From: Streptomonospora litoralis
Lineage (GTDB): Bacteria > Actinomycetota > Actinomycetes > Streptosporangiales > Streptosporangiaceae
DNA length: 64,000 nt
Assembly: GCF_004323735.1 (NCBI RefSeq)
Contig: NZ_CP036455.1
Span: forward strand, 4,521,101-4,585,100
Direction: 5' to 3'
Shown here: piece by piece, positions 27,122 to 35,961 of the stretch
How the letters are laid out: each line of letters begins with the position of its first letter
Numbering within the stretch: position 1 is the first letter of the stretch
Program-made: the position numbers and the translations under genes
Notes under the pieces: generated by a model
Seen by the model: the letters and a program-made list of their open reading frames with translations, nothing else
What the model was told of the DNA's origin: nothing
Database searches by the model: none

Positions 27122-27558
27122 CACGCCACCCCCGGGTGGTGCCGCACGAACACCCGGTCGCCGGGCAGCACGAGTACGCAGACGACGTCCACCCGAATCC
27201 GCCGGCGCCCGGCGCGGTGCGCGGCTGCCCACAGTCGGGCCAGTCGGCGCAGCCGCCGCCGCTTCGGCTCGGTGACCGCCTCCAGCGGCGAGCCGAACCG
27301 CAGGCCGGTGCGGGTCTTGACTTCGGCGACGATGACGTCGGGCCCCTGGCCCGCAACGATGTCGATCTCACCCTCGGAACAGCGCCAGTTGCGGGCGAGG
27401 ATGCGCAGCCCGCGGCGCTCCAGATACGCCGAGGCCACCTCCTCTCCGCGCCTGCCCAGCGCCGTTCTGTGCTCCGCGGGGCGCGCCGGAGCGGCGGGAG
27501 GGGCCTTCACGCGGTCGTGTCGGGGCAGGGGCGGGAGGGAGCGGCGCAAGGAGCTCAT
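27121..27558 (-). CDS. UPF0102 endonuclease-like protein YraN
   Basis: A 145-residue protein from the ATG at 27558 (a GTG at 27594 is possible). The UPF0102 core is complete: [20 protein letters not shown], then [13 protein letters not shown] and [11 protein letters not shown], giving the E-D-ExK arrangement of a Holliday-junction-resolvase/nuclease fold. The biochemical role is still unclear in the family. It overlaps comM. Confidence 0.92.
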   Translation of the reverse strand: MSSLRRSLPPLPRHDRVKAPPAAPARPAEHRTALGRRGEEVASAYLERRGLRILARNWRCSEGEIDIVAGQGPDVIVAEVKTRTGLRFGSPLEAVTEPKRRRLRRLARLWAAAHRAGRRRIRVDVVCVLVLPGDRVFVRHHPGVA

Positions 27559-27745
27559 ACCTTCAGCGTGCAGAGTCCGCGTCCGCCCTTCCACGCGGAT
27601 TCGCCGACTGTGGACAACCGCCGCGGCCGGTCACAGGCCGTTCTCCGGGGGAATGCCCGCGCCACCGGGTGAACGGTGAGTGCCCCGAACACACGAAACC
27701 GCCGGGCGGCGCGATCGGGGGCCGCCCGGCGGCGGGAAGTCGGGG

Positions 27746-27769
27746 CTTTCCGCCCTCTCAGGCGGAAAG
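27746..27769 (-). terminator. Hairpin terminator after the DUF2469 gene
   Basis: CTTTCCGCC (27746-27754) pairs perfectly with GGCGGAAAG (27761-27769) around a six-base loop, 9 bases downstream of the DUF2469 stop on its strand. No T-run, as is common in actinobacteria. Confidence 0.65.
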
Positions 27770-27777
27770 TGCAGCGA

Positions 27778-28101
27778 CTACTGCGGTTTGCCCGTGGCCG
27801 GGACCTCTAGGTCGGACTTGGTGATCTCCTCGACGTTGACGTCCTTGAACGTCACCACGCGCACGTTGCGGACGAACCTGGCCGGGCGGTACATGTCCCA
27901 GACCCAGGCGTCCTCCATCGTGACCTCGAAGTACATCTCGCCGTTCTCGGTGCTGCGCGGCTGCAGATCCACGTGGTTGGTGAGGTAGAACCGGCGTTCG
28001 GTCTCGACCACGTAGCTGAAGAGGCCGACGACGTCCCGATACTCGCGATAGAGCTGCAGCTCCATCTCGGCCTCGTACTTCTCCAGGTCCTCAGAACTCA
28101 T
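27778..28101 (-). CDS. DUF2469 protein
   Basis: A 107-residue acidic protein beginning MSSEDLEKYEAEMELQLYRE and containing VVGLFSYVVETERRFYLTNHV. This is the actinobacterial DUF2469 family (about 100 residues), whose position next to lepB/rnhB and yraN is conserved but whose function is unknown. Full length; followed by a hairpin terminator. Confidence 0.93.
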   Translation of the reverse strand: MSSEDLEKYEAEMELQLYREYRDVVGLFSYVVETERRFYLTNHVDLQPRSTENGEMYFEVTMEDAWVWDMYRPARFVRNVRVVTFKDVNVEEITKSDLEVPATGKPQ

Positions 28102-28212
28102 TTCGCGCTCGCTTTCGTCGTGCAGTCCCGGTTGAGCGGCCCGGCCCCCTTCGCCACTGGGGTCTCGCGGGAAGGAAGGTCCCGCGGGTTCGTCGATCGA
28201 CTACAGGAACCA

Positions 28213-29175
28213 TCATGCGCCACGTGTCAACCGCCCGGAGCGCGTTCGGCGCATCCGGCCGCACGCTCCTCGCGCCGCGGGTCCGCGGGCTCGGCCGCCG
28301 CGGGCTTTGGCCAGGGCCCGGCGCCCGGCTTCGCGGACCGGTACGGCGCCGGCCGCTCCGAGCACGAACGGCAGCGCAGCCGACGCCTCGACGGACCCCG
28401 CGGGGGCGCCTGCCGCCCCGCCGGTGCCAGAGGCTTCGCCGCCGTCGCCCCCGGCCTGCTTCGAGCCGCCTTCCTCCAGTTCCTCGAACGTCTCCGGAGT
28501 GGGCAGCGTCGACCAGCGATCCACCGGCCACACGACCAGGGAGGCGCGCCCGACCACATGGTCGATGGGGACGGAGCCGCCGCCCGGCTCGTTCTGGTGC
28601 CGTCGCGAGTCCTTGGAGCTGATCCGGTGGTCGCCCATCAGCCACAGCCGCCCCTCGGGGACCGTCACCGGCCCGAACTCCAGATGGGTCTCGATGCTGC
28701 CCGGATACAGGTAGGGCTCGTTGAGCGGTTCGTCGTTGACCAGCACCCGGTTCTGGGCGTCGCAGCACTCCACGGTGTCACCCGGAACCCCGATGACGCG
28801 CTTGATGTAGTCCCGCCCGCTGGGCGCGGCCCCGAACTGCTCAGCCACCCAGCTGAATCCCTGCCCGACGATGTTGCCGGACTCCTCGACCGGCACCGGA
28901 CTCGGGCCCTCGTCCCACGAGCCGCCGCCGTTGAACACAATGACGTCGCCCCGCTGGATCTCGCGGACCTGGTACACGAGCTTGTTGACCAGCACGCGGT
29001 CACCGACGAGCAGCGTGTTCTCCATCGACCCGGAGGGGATGTAGAAAGGCTGGGCGACCCACGTGCGGATGACGAACGCCAAGACCAGCGCGATGACGAT
29101 CAGGAGCGGGAGTTCCTTCCAGAACGAACCCGACTTCTCCGCCTTCTCGTCCGTGTTCTCCTTCTTGGCGTTCAT
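28213..29175 (-). CDS. lepB: Signal peptidase I
   Basis: A 320-residue membrane serine protease that cleaves signal peptides. Signal-peptidase boxes are clear: one N-terminal helix (residues 22-38), IPSGSMENTLLVGDR with the catalytic Ser50, DYIKRVIGVPGD with the general base Lys125, and GDHRISSKDSR. I chose the ATG at 29175 (GGGGG upstream); an ATG at 29229 would add 18 residues. The C-terminal 75 residues are Gly/Ala/Arg-rich with a weak hydrophobic segment. rnhB, usually next in the actinobacterial order, is absent. Confidence 0.93.
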   Translation of the reverse strand: MNAKKENTDEKAEKSGSFWKELPLLIVIALVLAFVIRTWVAQPFYIPSGSMENTLLVGDRVLVNKLVYQVREIQRGDVIVFNGGGSWDEGPSPVPVEESGNIVGQGFSWVAEQFGAAPSGRDYIKRVIGVPGDTVECCDAQNRVLVNDEPLNEPYLYPGSIETHLEFGPVTVPEGRLWLMGDHRISSKDSRRHQNEPGGGSVPIDHVVGRASLVVWPVDRWSTLPTPETFEELEEGGSKQAGGDGGEASGTGGAAGAPAGSVEASAALPFVLGAAGAVPVREAGRRALAKARGGRARGPAARGACGRMRRTRSGRLTRGA

Positions 29176-29248
29176 CGAACCCCCGCTCTCGGCTGCCTCG
29201 CCCGCACCACCGGCGCTACCGGCCTGCATACTCGCCCCGCCCCGACAT

Positions 29249-29290
29249 GATTCTGGCTCCCCTGCGCGGCCGCGCAGGGGAGCCAGAATC
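29249..29290. repeat. 42-bp perfect palindrome between rplS and lepB
   Basis: The 21-base arm GATTCTGGCTCCCCTGCGCG+G (29249-29269) is followed immediately by its exact complement (29270-29290) with no loop. It lies between the rplS stop and the lepB start, so it is a plausible terminator for rplS, or a cruciform-forming site. No T-run. Confidence 0.8.
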
Positions 29291-29454
29291 GCCGGATCGG
29301 GGACCGCCGACACGACCGGTGGTACCGGGCGCCGCGCCGAAGGCCGATCCTTGAATGGTCATCGACTCCGAAGCCTATCCGAGCGCGGCGCTGCGTGTCG
29401 GGAACGGCACAGCCGGAACAAGCGGAGCGAGTTCGGCTCGGAGCGGCGGTGGTA

Positions 29455-29799
29455 TCAGCGGCGCTCGGGGATGCGGGCGGCCTTGCCACGCAGGTGGCGC
29501 AGGTAGTAAAGCTTCGCCCGGCGCACGCGGCCGCGGGCGACGATCTCGATCTTCTCGATGACCGGGGTGTGCACGGGGAAGGTGCGCTCCACACCGACGC
29601 CGTAGCTGATCTTGCGGACGGTGAACGTCTCGCGGTTGGCGGCTCCCTGGCGCCGGATCACGGCGCCCTTGAAGACCTGGACACGCGAACGCGTGCCCTC
29701 GGTGACGCGCACGTGCACGTTCAGCGTGTCGCCCGGGCGGAAATCAGGAATGTCCGAGCGCAGTTGAGCCTTCTCAATTTCCTGAATAGCGGTGTGCAT
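29455..29799 (-). CDS. rplS: 50S ribosomal protein L19
   Basis: A 114-residue protein, standard length. It contains [20 protein letters not shown] and [19 protein letters not shown], then the basic [20 protein letters not shown]. It is located at the subunit interface of the ribosome. It follows trmD in the rpsP-KH-rimM-trmD-rplS group, here with a 265-base gap that should hold its own promoter. Confidence 0.98.
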   Translation of the reverse strand: MHTAIQEIEKAQLRSDIPDFRPGDTLNVHVRVTEGTRSRVQVFKGAVIRRQGAANRETFTVRKISYGVGVERTFPVHTPVIEKIEIVARGRVRRAKLYYLRHLRGKAARIPERR

Positions 29800-30064
29800 C
29801 TCAGCGGTTCCTCATCGATTGCGCGCCGCGGCGACGGACAGTGCGGTTCGCGCGGGCGGATCTGCTGCTGGGGTCGTATCGGTGCGCCTGCGCCGGGCTT
29901 GTGCGGCCGCGAGCCGGTCGAACGGCGGCATGCGAGCAACGCGCGACGACAGGGGCAACTCCCCTAGTCTGCCACACGTTGAGACCCGGTCTGTAACCGA
30001 GCCCGCCACCCGGCCGCCGCTGCCCGCCCCTGCGCAGGACGGCCGCCGCGTGCGCGGCCGCCGG

Positions 30065-30847
30065 TCACTCGGGCCCGGAATCCGCAAGCAGCTGCTCGAC
30101 CAGCTCCCGATCGCGCCGGTCCATACTCTCCAACCGCTGCGCGGCCAGTTCCCGCAGCAGCTCCGGCCGGTTGCGGGCGGTCTTGCGCAGCGCCTCGTGG
30201 CGGCGCCAGCGGTCCACCGCACCGTGGTCCCCCGACAGCAGCACCGGCGGGACCTCCTGGTCGCGCCAGCGCGCCGGCTTGGTGTAGACGGGCCCTTCGA
30301 GGAGGTTCTCCATGGCGCCGGACGCGAAGGAGTCCTGCACGGCGGACTCGGCGTTGCCCAGGACGCCGGGTAGCAGCCGCGAGACCGTCTCCACGACGAC
30401 CAGCGTGGCCGCCTCACCGCCCGCGAGCACGTAGTCGCCGATACTGAGCTCCTCCACCGGCATCCGCTCCGCGGCGTCGGCGGCGACGCGGGCGTCGATG
30501 CCCTCGTAGCGGCCGCAGGCGAACACCAGCCGCGGCTGCTGCGACAGGCGCTTGGCGTGCTCCTGGGTGAACGGGGTGCCGCTGGGTGTGGGCAGGATCA
30601 ACCGCGCAGGCGCGGGGTCGTCCGCCGTCACCGCGTCGAGCGCCTCGCCCCAGGGCTCGGGCTTCATGACCATGCCGGGACCGCCGCCGTAGGGGGTGTC
30701 GTCGACGGTGTTGTGCCGGTCGTGGGTCCAGGACCGCAGGTCGTGCAGCCGGACGTCGAGGATGCCCGCCTCCCGCGCCTTGCCGATGAGCGACAGCTCC
30801 AGCGGCACGAAGTAGTCGGGGAAGATGGTGATGATGTCGATGCGCAT
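30065..30847 (-). CDS. trmD: tRNA (guanine-37-N1)-methyltransferase
   Basis: A 260-residue SPOUT methyltransferase from the ATG at 30847 (MRIDIITIFPDYF). The knot regions are visible: RLVFACGRYEGIDARV and SIGDYVLAGGEAATLVVVE. It protects against +1 frameshifting by methylating G37 of tRNAs. Full length. Confidence 0.98.
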   Translation of the reverse strand: MRIDIITIFPDYFVPLELSLIGKAREAGILDVRLHDLRSWTHDRHNTVDDTPYGGGPGMVMKPEPWGEALDAVTADDPAPARLILPTPSGTPFTQEHAKRLSQQPRLVFACGRYEGIDARVAADAAERMPVEELSIGDYVLAGGEAATLVVVETVSRLLPGVLGNAESAVQDSFASGAMENLLEGPVYTKPARWRDQEVPPVLLSGDHGAVDRWRRHEALRKTARNRPELLRELAAQRLESMDRRDRELVEQLLADSGPE

Positions 30848-30939
30848 AGTTGTGCGGGTCGTCTCGGCGGCGCTCGGGCCCGCGGCCTTTCGGTTCGGTG
30901 TCGATTGGCGGGGGTGCCGTGCGCCGAGGCGGCGGGCCG

Positions 30940-31455
30940 TTACTCGCGCCCGAGCTCCAGCAGCCCGGGCGGCGGATCGATCACCAGGCGGCCGGCCGCG
31001 GTATCGACCTCGGGTACCAGGTCGCGGACGAAGGGCACCAGGATCTCGGTACCGGCGCCGCCGGTGATCACCAGTACGTCCTGGGCGTTGTGCAGCACGT
31101 CGGCGACGGTGCCCACCGCGGAGCCGTCGGCGGTCTCGGCCTGTAACCCGATGAGCTCGTGGTCGTGGAACTCGTCGGGGTCGGCGAGGGGAGGCACATC
31201 GGCCGAGTCGACCAGCAGGGTCGTCCCGCGTAGCTCCTCGGCGGCCGTACGGTCGCGGACGCCCTCGAAACGGACCAGCAGGCGGCCCGAGTGCCTGCGT
31301 ACCGACGCCACGGTGAGGGGTCCGGCTGTGCCGGGGTCGGTCTGCAGGAGAACGCCGGGCGCGAAGCGCGAACCGGGATCGTCGGTGCGCACGTCGACCG
31401 CGACGTCGCCGCGGATCCCGTGGGCGCGGCCGATCCGGCCGACAACGAGACGCAT
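30940..31455 (-). CDS. rimM: 16S rRNA processing protein RimM
   Basis: A 171-residue, two-domain RNA maturation factor. Motifs: VVGRIGRAHGIRGDVAVDV at the N-terminus and the PRC-barrel ELIGLQAETADGSAVGTVAD, then EILVPFVRDLVPEVDTAAG. It binds ribosomal protein S19 in 30S assembly. Followed by trmD after 92 bases. Confidence 0.97.
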   Translation of the reverse strand: MRLVVGRIGRAHGIRGDVAVDVRTDDPGSRFAPGVLLQTDPGTAGPLTVASVRRHSGRLLVRFEGVRDRTAAEELRGTTLLVDSADVPPLADPDEFHDHELIGLQAETADGSAVGTVADVLHNAQDVLVITGGAGTEILVPFVRDLVPEVDTAAGRLVIDPPPGLLELGRE

Positions 31456-31599
31456 CGTCCTCCTGCGGTTCTGGGGCGCGCGGCAGGAGTCCTGCGCGCA
31501 CGACGGAACCGCGCCGCGCCTCGGCAGCGGCGCGGTGTCCCGGCCCGCCGCGGCGGCGCCCGCGGATACGGACGCGCGGCAGCGGGCCGGGAGCAGCGC

Positions 31600-31842
31600 T
31601 CAGCGCACTTCGTTCAGGTCCAGCAGGTCGACGCGGACGTAGCGCCCGCCCGCCAGGGAGCCGACGACGGTACGCAGCGCCTTGGCGGTGCGCCCGTTGC
31701 GGCCGATGACCTTCCCGAGGTCGTCGGGATGGACCCGGACTTCGAGCACCTTGCCCTTGCGGAGCCTGCGGGCTCTGACCTGGACGTCGTCGGAGTTGGC
31801 GACGATGCCCCGAACCAGGTGCTCTAGCGCCTCTTCCAGCAC
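31600..31842 (-). CDS. KH-domain RNA-binding protein (YlqC/KhpA type)
   Basis: An 80-residue protein from a GTG at 31842 (VLEEALEHLVRGIVANSDDV), one base after the rpsP stop, so tightly coupled. The KH motif HPDDLGKVIGRNGRTAKALR carries the GxxG loop (GRNG). KhpA-type proteins bind RNA with KhpB and influence cell division and translation in other bacteria. Standard length. Confidence 0.94.
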   Translation of the reverse strand: MLEEALEHLVRGIVANSDDVQVRARRLRKGKVLEVRVHPDDLGKVIGRNGRTAKALRTVVGSLAGGRYVRVDLLDLNEVR

Positions 31843-31843
31843 G

Positions 31844-32317
31844 TCAGGCCTCGCCCTCGGGCTCCGTGGTGGTGTCTTCGCCGGTGTTCTCGGTCTTCTC
31901 GGCCTTCTTCTCCGAGCCGGAGGACTTCCTGGACTTGCCACCGCCCTTGGCGGTGGATTCGTTGTCCGGCAGGACGAGCTCCTTGAGCACGTTCTGGAAG
32001 GCGGCCTCCTCGGCCTCCTTGTCGCGCGGCTCGGCGACCTTCAGCGGAGCCGGCTCGGGCAGCCCCTTGAAGCGCTGCCAGTCACCGGTCAGCTTCAGCA
32101 GGTTCTTGACCGGGACGGTGGGCTGCGCCCCCACAGACAGCCAGTGCTGCGCCCGCTCCGAGTCCAGCTTGATGAAGCTCGGCTCTTCCTTCGGGTGGTA
32201 GGTCCCGATCTCCTCGATGGACTGGCCATCGCGCTTGGTGCGGGCGTCGGCGACGACGATGCGGTACTGCGGCGTACGGATCTTCCCCATACGCTTGAGC
32301 TTGATCTTGACAGCCAC
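31844..32317 (-). CDS. rpsP: 30S ribosomal protein S16
   Basis: A 157-residue S16. The first 85 residues are canonical ([20 protein letters not shown] through [20 protein letters not shown]). The last 70 are an acidic and Lys-rich low-complexity tail ([21 protein letters not shown]), as often seen in actinobacteria. It opens the group rpsP-KH-rimM-trmD. Confidence 0.97.
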   Translation of the reverse strand: MAVKIKLKRMGKIRTPQYRIVVADARTKRDGQSIEEIGTYHPKEEPSFIKLDSERAQHWLSVGAQPTVPVKNLLKLTGDWQRFKGLPEPAPLKVAEPRDKEAEEAAFQNVLKELVLPDNESTAKGGGKSRKSSGSEKKAEKTENTGEDTTTEPEGEA

Positions 32318-32620
32318 GGGTGTGGTATCTCCCAGTTGCGATGCGATTGCCCGGGATCACCCGCCGCGTGGGGATGCGGCGGCGTCACCAGGCGGGGACG
32401 TTAGGTGCCCGGGCTAGTTAGAGGGCCGGCCCATCACACCGTTAGTCAACCACCTATTGTGCCAGATCCCGGAGGACGCAACGCGCAATCCGGAGGTCCT
32501 CGGCAGGTCGGGAGCCGGTGAGAGCCGTCTCACCTCGGCGGGAGGCCGATCCCGCCGAGCGCGCGTACCGCGTATACACCACCGGACGCCCTAGCGGCGC
32601 GCGGCGCGTGTCGACGCCGG

Positions 32621-34210
32621 CTACTGCTTGGGCAGCTTGAAGTTCGACAGGTCGGGCATCGAGCCGCCCCCCAGCCCTGGAGGCAGCTGCTGGCCGCCGC
32701 CCAGCCCGGGCGGAAGCTGCTGCTGGTCCCCGCCGTCCTCGCGGCGCCGCTGGCGTTCGGCTTCGCGCTCGGCCTCCTGCTGCTTGGCCTTGAGCGGGTT
32801 GCCGCTGCGCTGCTTGCCCTTCTTGCCGGCCTTCTTCGCCTGCGCCTTGGCCTTCTTGCGGTTTCCGCCGCCCCCGCCACCGGGCATCCCCGGCATTCCG
32901 GGCATGCCGCTGTTCTTCATCTGGCGCATCATCTTCTGCGCCTCGAAGAACCGGGTGACCAGGCCGTTGACGTCGCTGACCTCGGTGCCCGAACCGTTGG
33001 CGATGCGCAGCCGTCGGGACCCGTTGATGATCTTGGGGTTGCCGCGCTCGGCCGGTGTCATCGAGCGGATGATGGCCGTGATGCGGTCGAGGTCCGTCTC
33101 GTCGACGTTGCTGATCTGGTCCTTCATCTGCCCCATGCCCGGCATCATGCCGAGCAGGTTGCTGATCGGACCCATCCGCCGCAGCATGCCCATCTGCTGC
33201 AGGAAGTCGTCGAGGGTGAAGTCGTCCTCCGAGGCCAGCGTGCTGGCCATCTGGGCGACCTCGTCCTCTTCGAACGTGCGCTGCGCCTGCTCGATGAGGG
33301 TGAGGACGTCCCCCATGTCGAGGATGCGCGAGGCCATCCGGTCGGGATGGAAGAGGTCGAAGTCCTCGAGCTTCTCGCCGGTGGAGGCGAACATGATCGG
33401 CCGGCCGGTGACGTGCCGGATGGACAGCGCGGCGCCGCCGCGGGCGTCGCCGTCGAGCTTGGTCAGGGCCACGGCGTCGTAGCCGACTCCGTCCAGGAAC
33501 GCCTGCGCGGTGTTCACGGCGTCCTGGCCGATCATCGCGTCGACGACGAAGAGGATCTCGTCGGGACTGACCGCGTCGCGGATGTCTGCGGCCTGCTGCA
33601 TCATCTCGCTGTCGACGCCGAGCCGGCCGGCGGTGTCGATGACGACCACGTTGTGGTTGTTGCGCTCGGCCTGCTCGATGGAGGTCCGCGCCACCTCGAC
33701 GGGGTCGCCCACCCCGTTGCCCGGCTCGGGAGCGAACACCGGCACCCCGGCGCGCTCCCCCACCACCTGCAGCTGGGTGACGGCGTTGGGGCGCTGGAGG
33801 TCGGCTGCCACCAGCAGCGGAGTGTTCCGCTCACCGGCCAGCCACCGCCCCAGCTTGCCCGCCAGGGTGGTCTTACCCGAACCCTGCAGGCCGGCGAGCA
33901 TGATGACCGTCGGCGGCTTCTTGGCGAATCGGATCTCACGGGTCTCGCCACCGAGGATCTCCACGAGCTCCTCGTTGACGATCTTGATGACCTGCTGCGC
34001 CGGATTCAGCGCCTTGGAGACCTCGGCTCCCCGGGCCCGCTCCTTGACCTGCGCGATGAAGGCGCGGACGACGGGCAGCGCGACATCGGCCTCCAGCAGC
34101 GCGAGACGGATCTCCCGCGCGGTCGCGTCGATGTCCTCCTCAGACAACCGCCCCTTGCCGCGCAGAGAGGTGAAGACCGAGGTCAGCCGGTCGGAAAGCG
34201 TCTCGAACAC
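32621..34210 (-). CDS. ffh: Signal recognition particle protein Ffh
   Basis: A 529-residue SRP GTPase. Order: N domain (1-90), G domain with GLQGSGKTT (107-115), VDTAGRL and TKLDGDARGG, then the methionine-rich M domain (about 330-440, MGMLRRMGPISNLLGMMPGM) that binds signal sequences and 4.5S RNA. The C-terminal 90 residues are Lys/Gln/Gly-rich, longer than in E. coli. GTG start at 34210. It works with FtsY, encoded 6 kb away. The 4.5S RNA gene was not seen here. Confidence 0.97.
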   Translation of the reverse strand: MFETLSDRLTSVFTSLRGKGRLSEEDIDATAREIRLALLEADVALPVVRAFIAQVKERARGAEVSKALNPAQQVIKIVNEELVEILGGETREIRFAKKPPTVIMLAGLQGSGKTTLAGKLGRWLAGERNTPLLVAADLQRPNAVTQLQVVGERAGVPVFAPEPGNGVGDPVEVARTSIEQAERNNHNVVVIDTAGRLGVDSEMMQQAADIRDAVSPDEILFVVDAMIGQDAVNTAQAFLDGVGYDAVALTKLDGDARGGAALSIRHVTGRPIMFASTGEKLEDFDLFHPDRMASRILDMGDVLTLIEQAQRTFEEDEVAQMASTLASEDDFTLDDFLQQMGMLRRMGPISNLLGMMPGMGQMKDQISNVDETDLDRITAIIRSMTPAERGNPKIINGSRRLRIANGSGTEVSDVNGLVTRFFEAQKMMRQMKNSGMPGMPGMPGGGGGGNRKKAKAQAKKAGKKGKQRSGNPLKAKQQEAEREAERQRRREDGGDQQQLPPGLGGGQQLPPGLGGGSMPDLSNFKLPKQ

Positions 34211-34310
34211 GAGTGTGGCCAGTCCTTCGTCTCGGGATTGGCTTCCTAGATTACCTGCCGGGACGCGCCGCGCGCGCCCTGGAGGGAACCCGTTCTCACC
34301 GCCCCGGCCG

Positions 34311-35528
34311 TCAGTTTCCGGCAGACTGCGCGGCCGAGGGGGACTCCGAGGCCGGCGCCGAGGGCGACGCCCCGGAGGCGGCGGCGTCGCGCTGCTCCTC
34401 GATGGCCGAGACCAGCTCCTCGCGGGCGTCGCCGCTGAGCGCCTGCGTGGAGAGCCGCGCGTCGCCGCTCATCTGGTAGGTCTGCGGCGACGTGCTCGGG
34501 GCGAGGGCGAAGTCCACCCCGCAGGAGAGCTCGACGCTGCCGCCCGCCTCCAGCGAGGCGGAGTCGTCGCACTTCTTCGAGCCGAGCTCGTCGTTCTTCA
34601 CGTTGGCGTCCATACGCACCAGGACGCTCATGTCCCCGCCGCTGCCGGACTCGTCCTGCACGGTGCCGCTGACGCTGCACGCGCCGCCGGTCTCGCAGCT
34701 CAGGTCGAGCTGGCCCTTCCAGGCCACCGCCATACGCGCATCGGGCGAATTCTTCAGCTCGTCCTGGGCGACGGCCAGCACATCATCGTAGAGGGTCTGG
34801 ACCTCCGACGACTCGGGGACGCTGAAGTTCAGCCGGCTGCGCGGGCCGGAGTCCGCGCCCTTCGGGGCCAGCTGTTCGATCTCGGCGCGCAGCAGTTCGC
34901 CGGATTCCTCGCCGATCCACACCCGGTTCTGCTCGCCGCCCTGGAGGTCGACACGGTAGGCCGTGGTGCCGTCGAGGTTCTCCAGCCGGGCTCGGCCGGT
35001 GTCGGGGGCCATTCCGGCGATGATGTCGGCAAGCTGCGCCGGCGCCAGCATGGCGGCCGGGTCGACGCCGACCTGTTCGCCGGTCACGCGTGTCCAGGTG
35101 TCGGCGTAGCTGCCGGTGTCGGGGTTGACGATGTCCCGGTCCAGCCAGTAGGCGTCCGAGGCGTTCACGAAGATCCGGTCGTCGGCCTGCATGACCTGGG
35201 CTTCGGCTTCGTTCACCTGCATCGTGCCGCTCGCCGCACCGGCGCGGGTGGTGGTGAGCGAGATGTCGCTGACCGTGCTGCTCTGCGACGGGGAGATCTG
35301 CCCCTGCACGGTGACGGCGGGCTGGGAGCGCAGGGTCTCCAGCGCCGACTCCAGCAGCGGCGGCGCCTTGACCGGTGTGGGGGAGGGCGAGGGCTCCTCG
35401 CCGCCGCCCGGGCGGAACTCGCTGAGGTCGATGGTGCAGCCGGACGCGCCGATCACGACAGCGGCCGCCGCTGCGGCGAACACCAAGGGCCCGCCCGATC
35501 GGCGTGAGAAGGGTTGGACCGGCGACAT
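34311..35528 (-). CDS. Secreted lipoprotein (LppX/LprG-like)
   Basis: A 405-residue lipoprotein. The signal peptide with lipobox ASGC places lipidation at Cys31. Two similar halves follow, each beta-rich, with the first carrying a TVQGQISPSQSS segment and the second LDLSCETGGACSVSGTVQDE; both contain domain-like repeats of extended strands, resembling LppX/LprG lipid-carrier folds (inference from pattern only). The tail is Ala/Ser/Pro-rich. SD AGGAGGCAAAG precedes the ATG at 35528. It lies between amtB and ffh, where glnK and glnD are usual. Confidence 0.75.
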   Translation of the reverse strand: MSPVQPFSRRSGGPLVFAAAAAAVVIGASGCTIDLSEFRPGGGEEPSPSPTPVKAPPLLESALETLRSQPAVTVQGQISPSQSSTVSDISLTTTRAGAASGTMQVNEAEAQVMQADDRIFVNASDAYWLDRDIVNPDTGSYADTWTRVTGEQVGVDPAAMLAPAQLADIIAGMAPDTGRARLENLDGTTAYRVDLQGGEQNRVWIGEESGELLRAEIEQLAPKGADSGPRSRLNFSVPESSEVQTLYDDVLAVAQDELKNSPDARMAVAWKGQLDLSCETGGACSVSGTVQDESGSGGDMSVLVRMDANVKNDELGSKKCDDSASLEAGGSVELSCGVDFALAPSTSPQTYQMSGDARLSTQALSGDAREELVSAIEEQRDAAASGASPSAPASESPSAAQSAGN

Positions 35529-35872
35529 CTTTGCCTCCTGCCCCCTGTCATGGGGTGCACATGGGTCTGCGGAATTCGACTGGGTGGAACCGACGCGCGG
35601 GCCGCTCGAACCGCGGCACCGGGCGCGTCCGTAAGGAAGGGGCCGGACCGCGCGGAAGTCGGGCAGGGGCCGCGGCGGGTGTCGGTCGCCCTCTCCGTTG
35701 ACGCATAAGCGTACCCAACACCGCGGGCCCGGGAAGCGGAGCCGGGCCGCGTTCGGCTGCGGGATTCCTGGCCGGTCCCGGCCGCGACCCCCGTGTCGCG
35801 GGGGCGGAGGGCTCCTACCCGTGCGTGCGTCGATCCCGCCGGCCGTGACGGAGGACACCCCCGCACATGCGC
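35529..35872. other. Spacer upstream of the lipoprotein gene
   Basis: These 344 bases form the 5' region of the lipoprotein gene. No gene is supportable; it should hold the lipoprotein promoter. Nothing else was recognised. Confidence 0.5.
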
Positions 35873-35906
35873 CCGGGCCGGCGGGGAACGTTCCCCGCCG
35901 GCCCGG
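35873..35906. terminator. 34-bp perfect palindrome, terminator downstream of amtB
   Basis: Arm CCGGGCCGGCGGGGAAC (35873-35889) and its exact complement (35890-35906) with no loop lie 56 bases downstream of the amtB stop. On the plus strand it is followed by TTTT, on the minus strand by no T-run. It is best read as a terminator for amtB. Confidence 0.7.
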
Positions 35907-35961
35907 TTTTCGCCTCACGGCATCGTCTGGCTCGGCCGACCGCCTCTACATTGAGCCGGGC

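Noticed and set aside
28213-28400. Frameshift at the lepB C-terminus
   Set aside because: The Gly/Arg-rich tail is odd but the frame is continuous and similar tails exist in actinobacterial signal peptidases; evidence is too weak.
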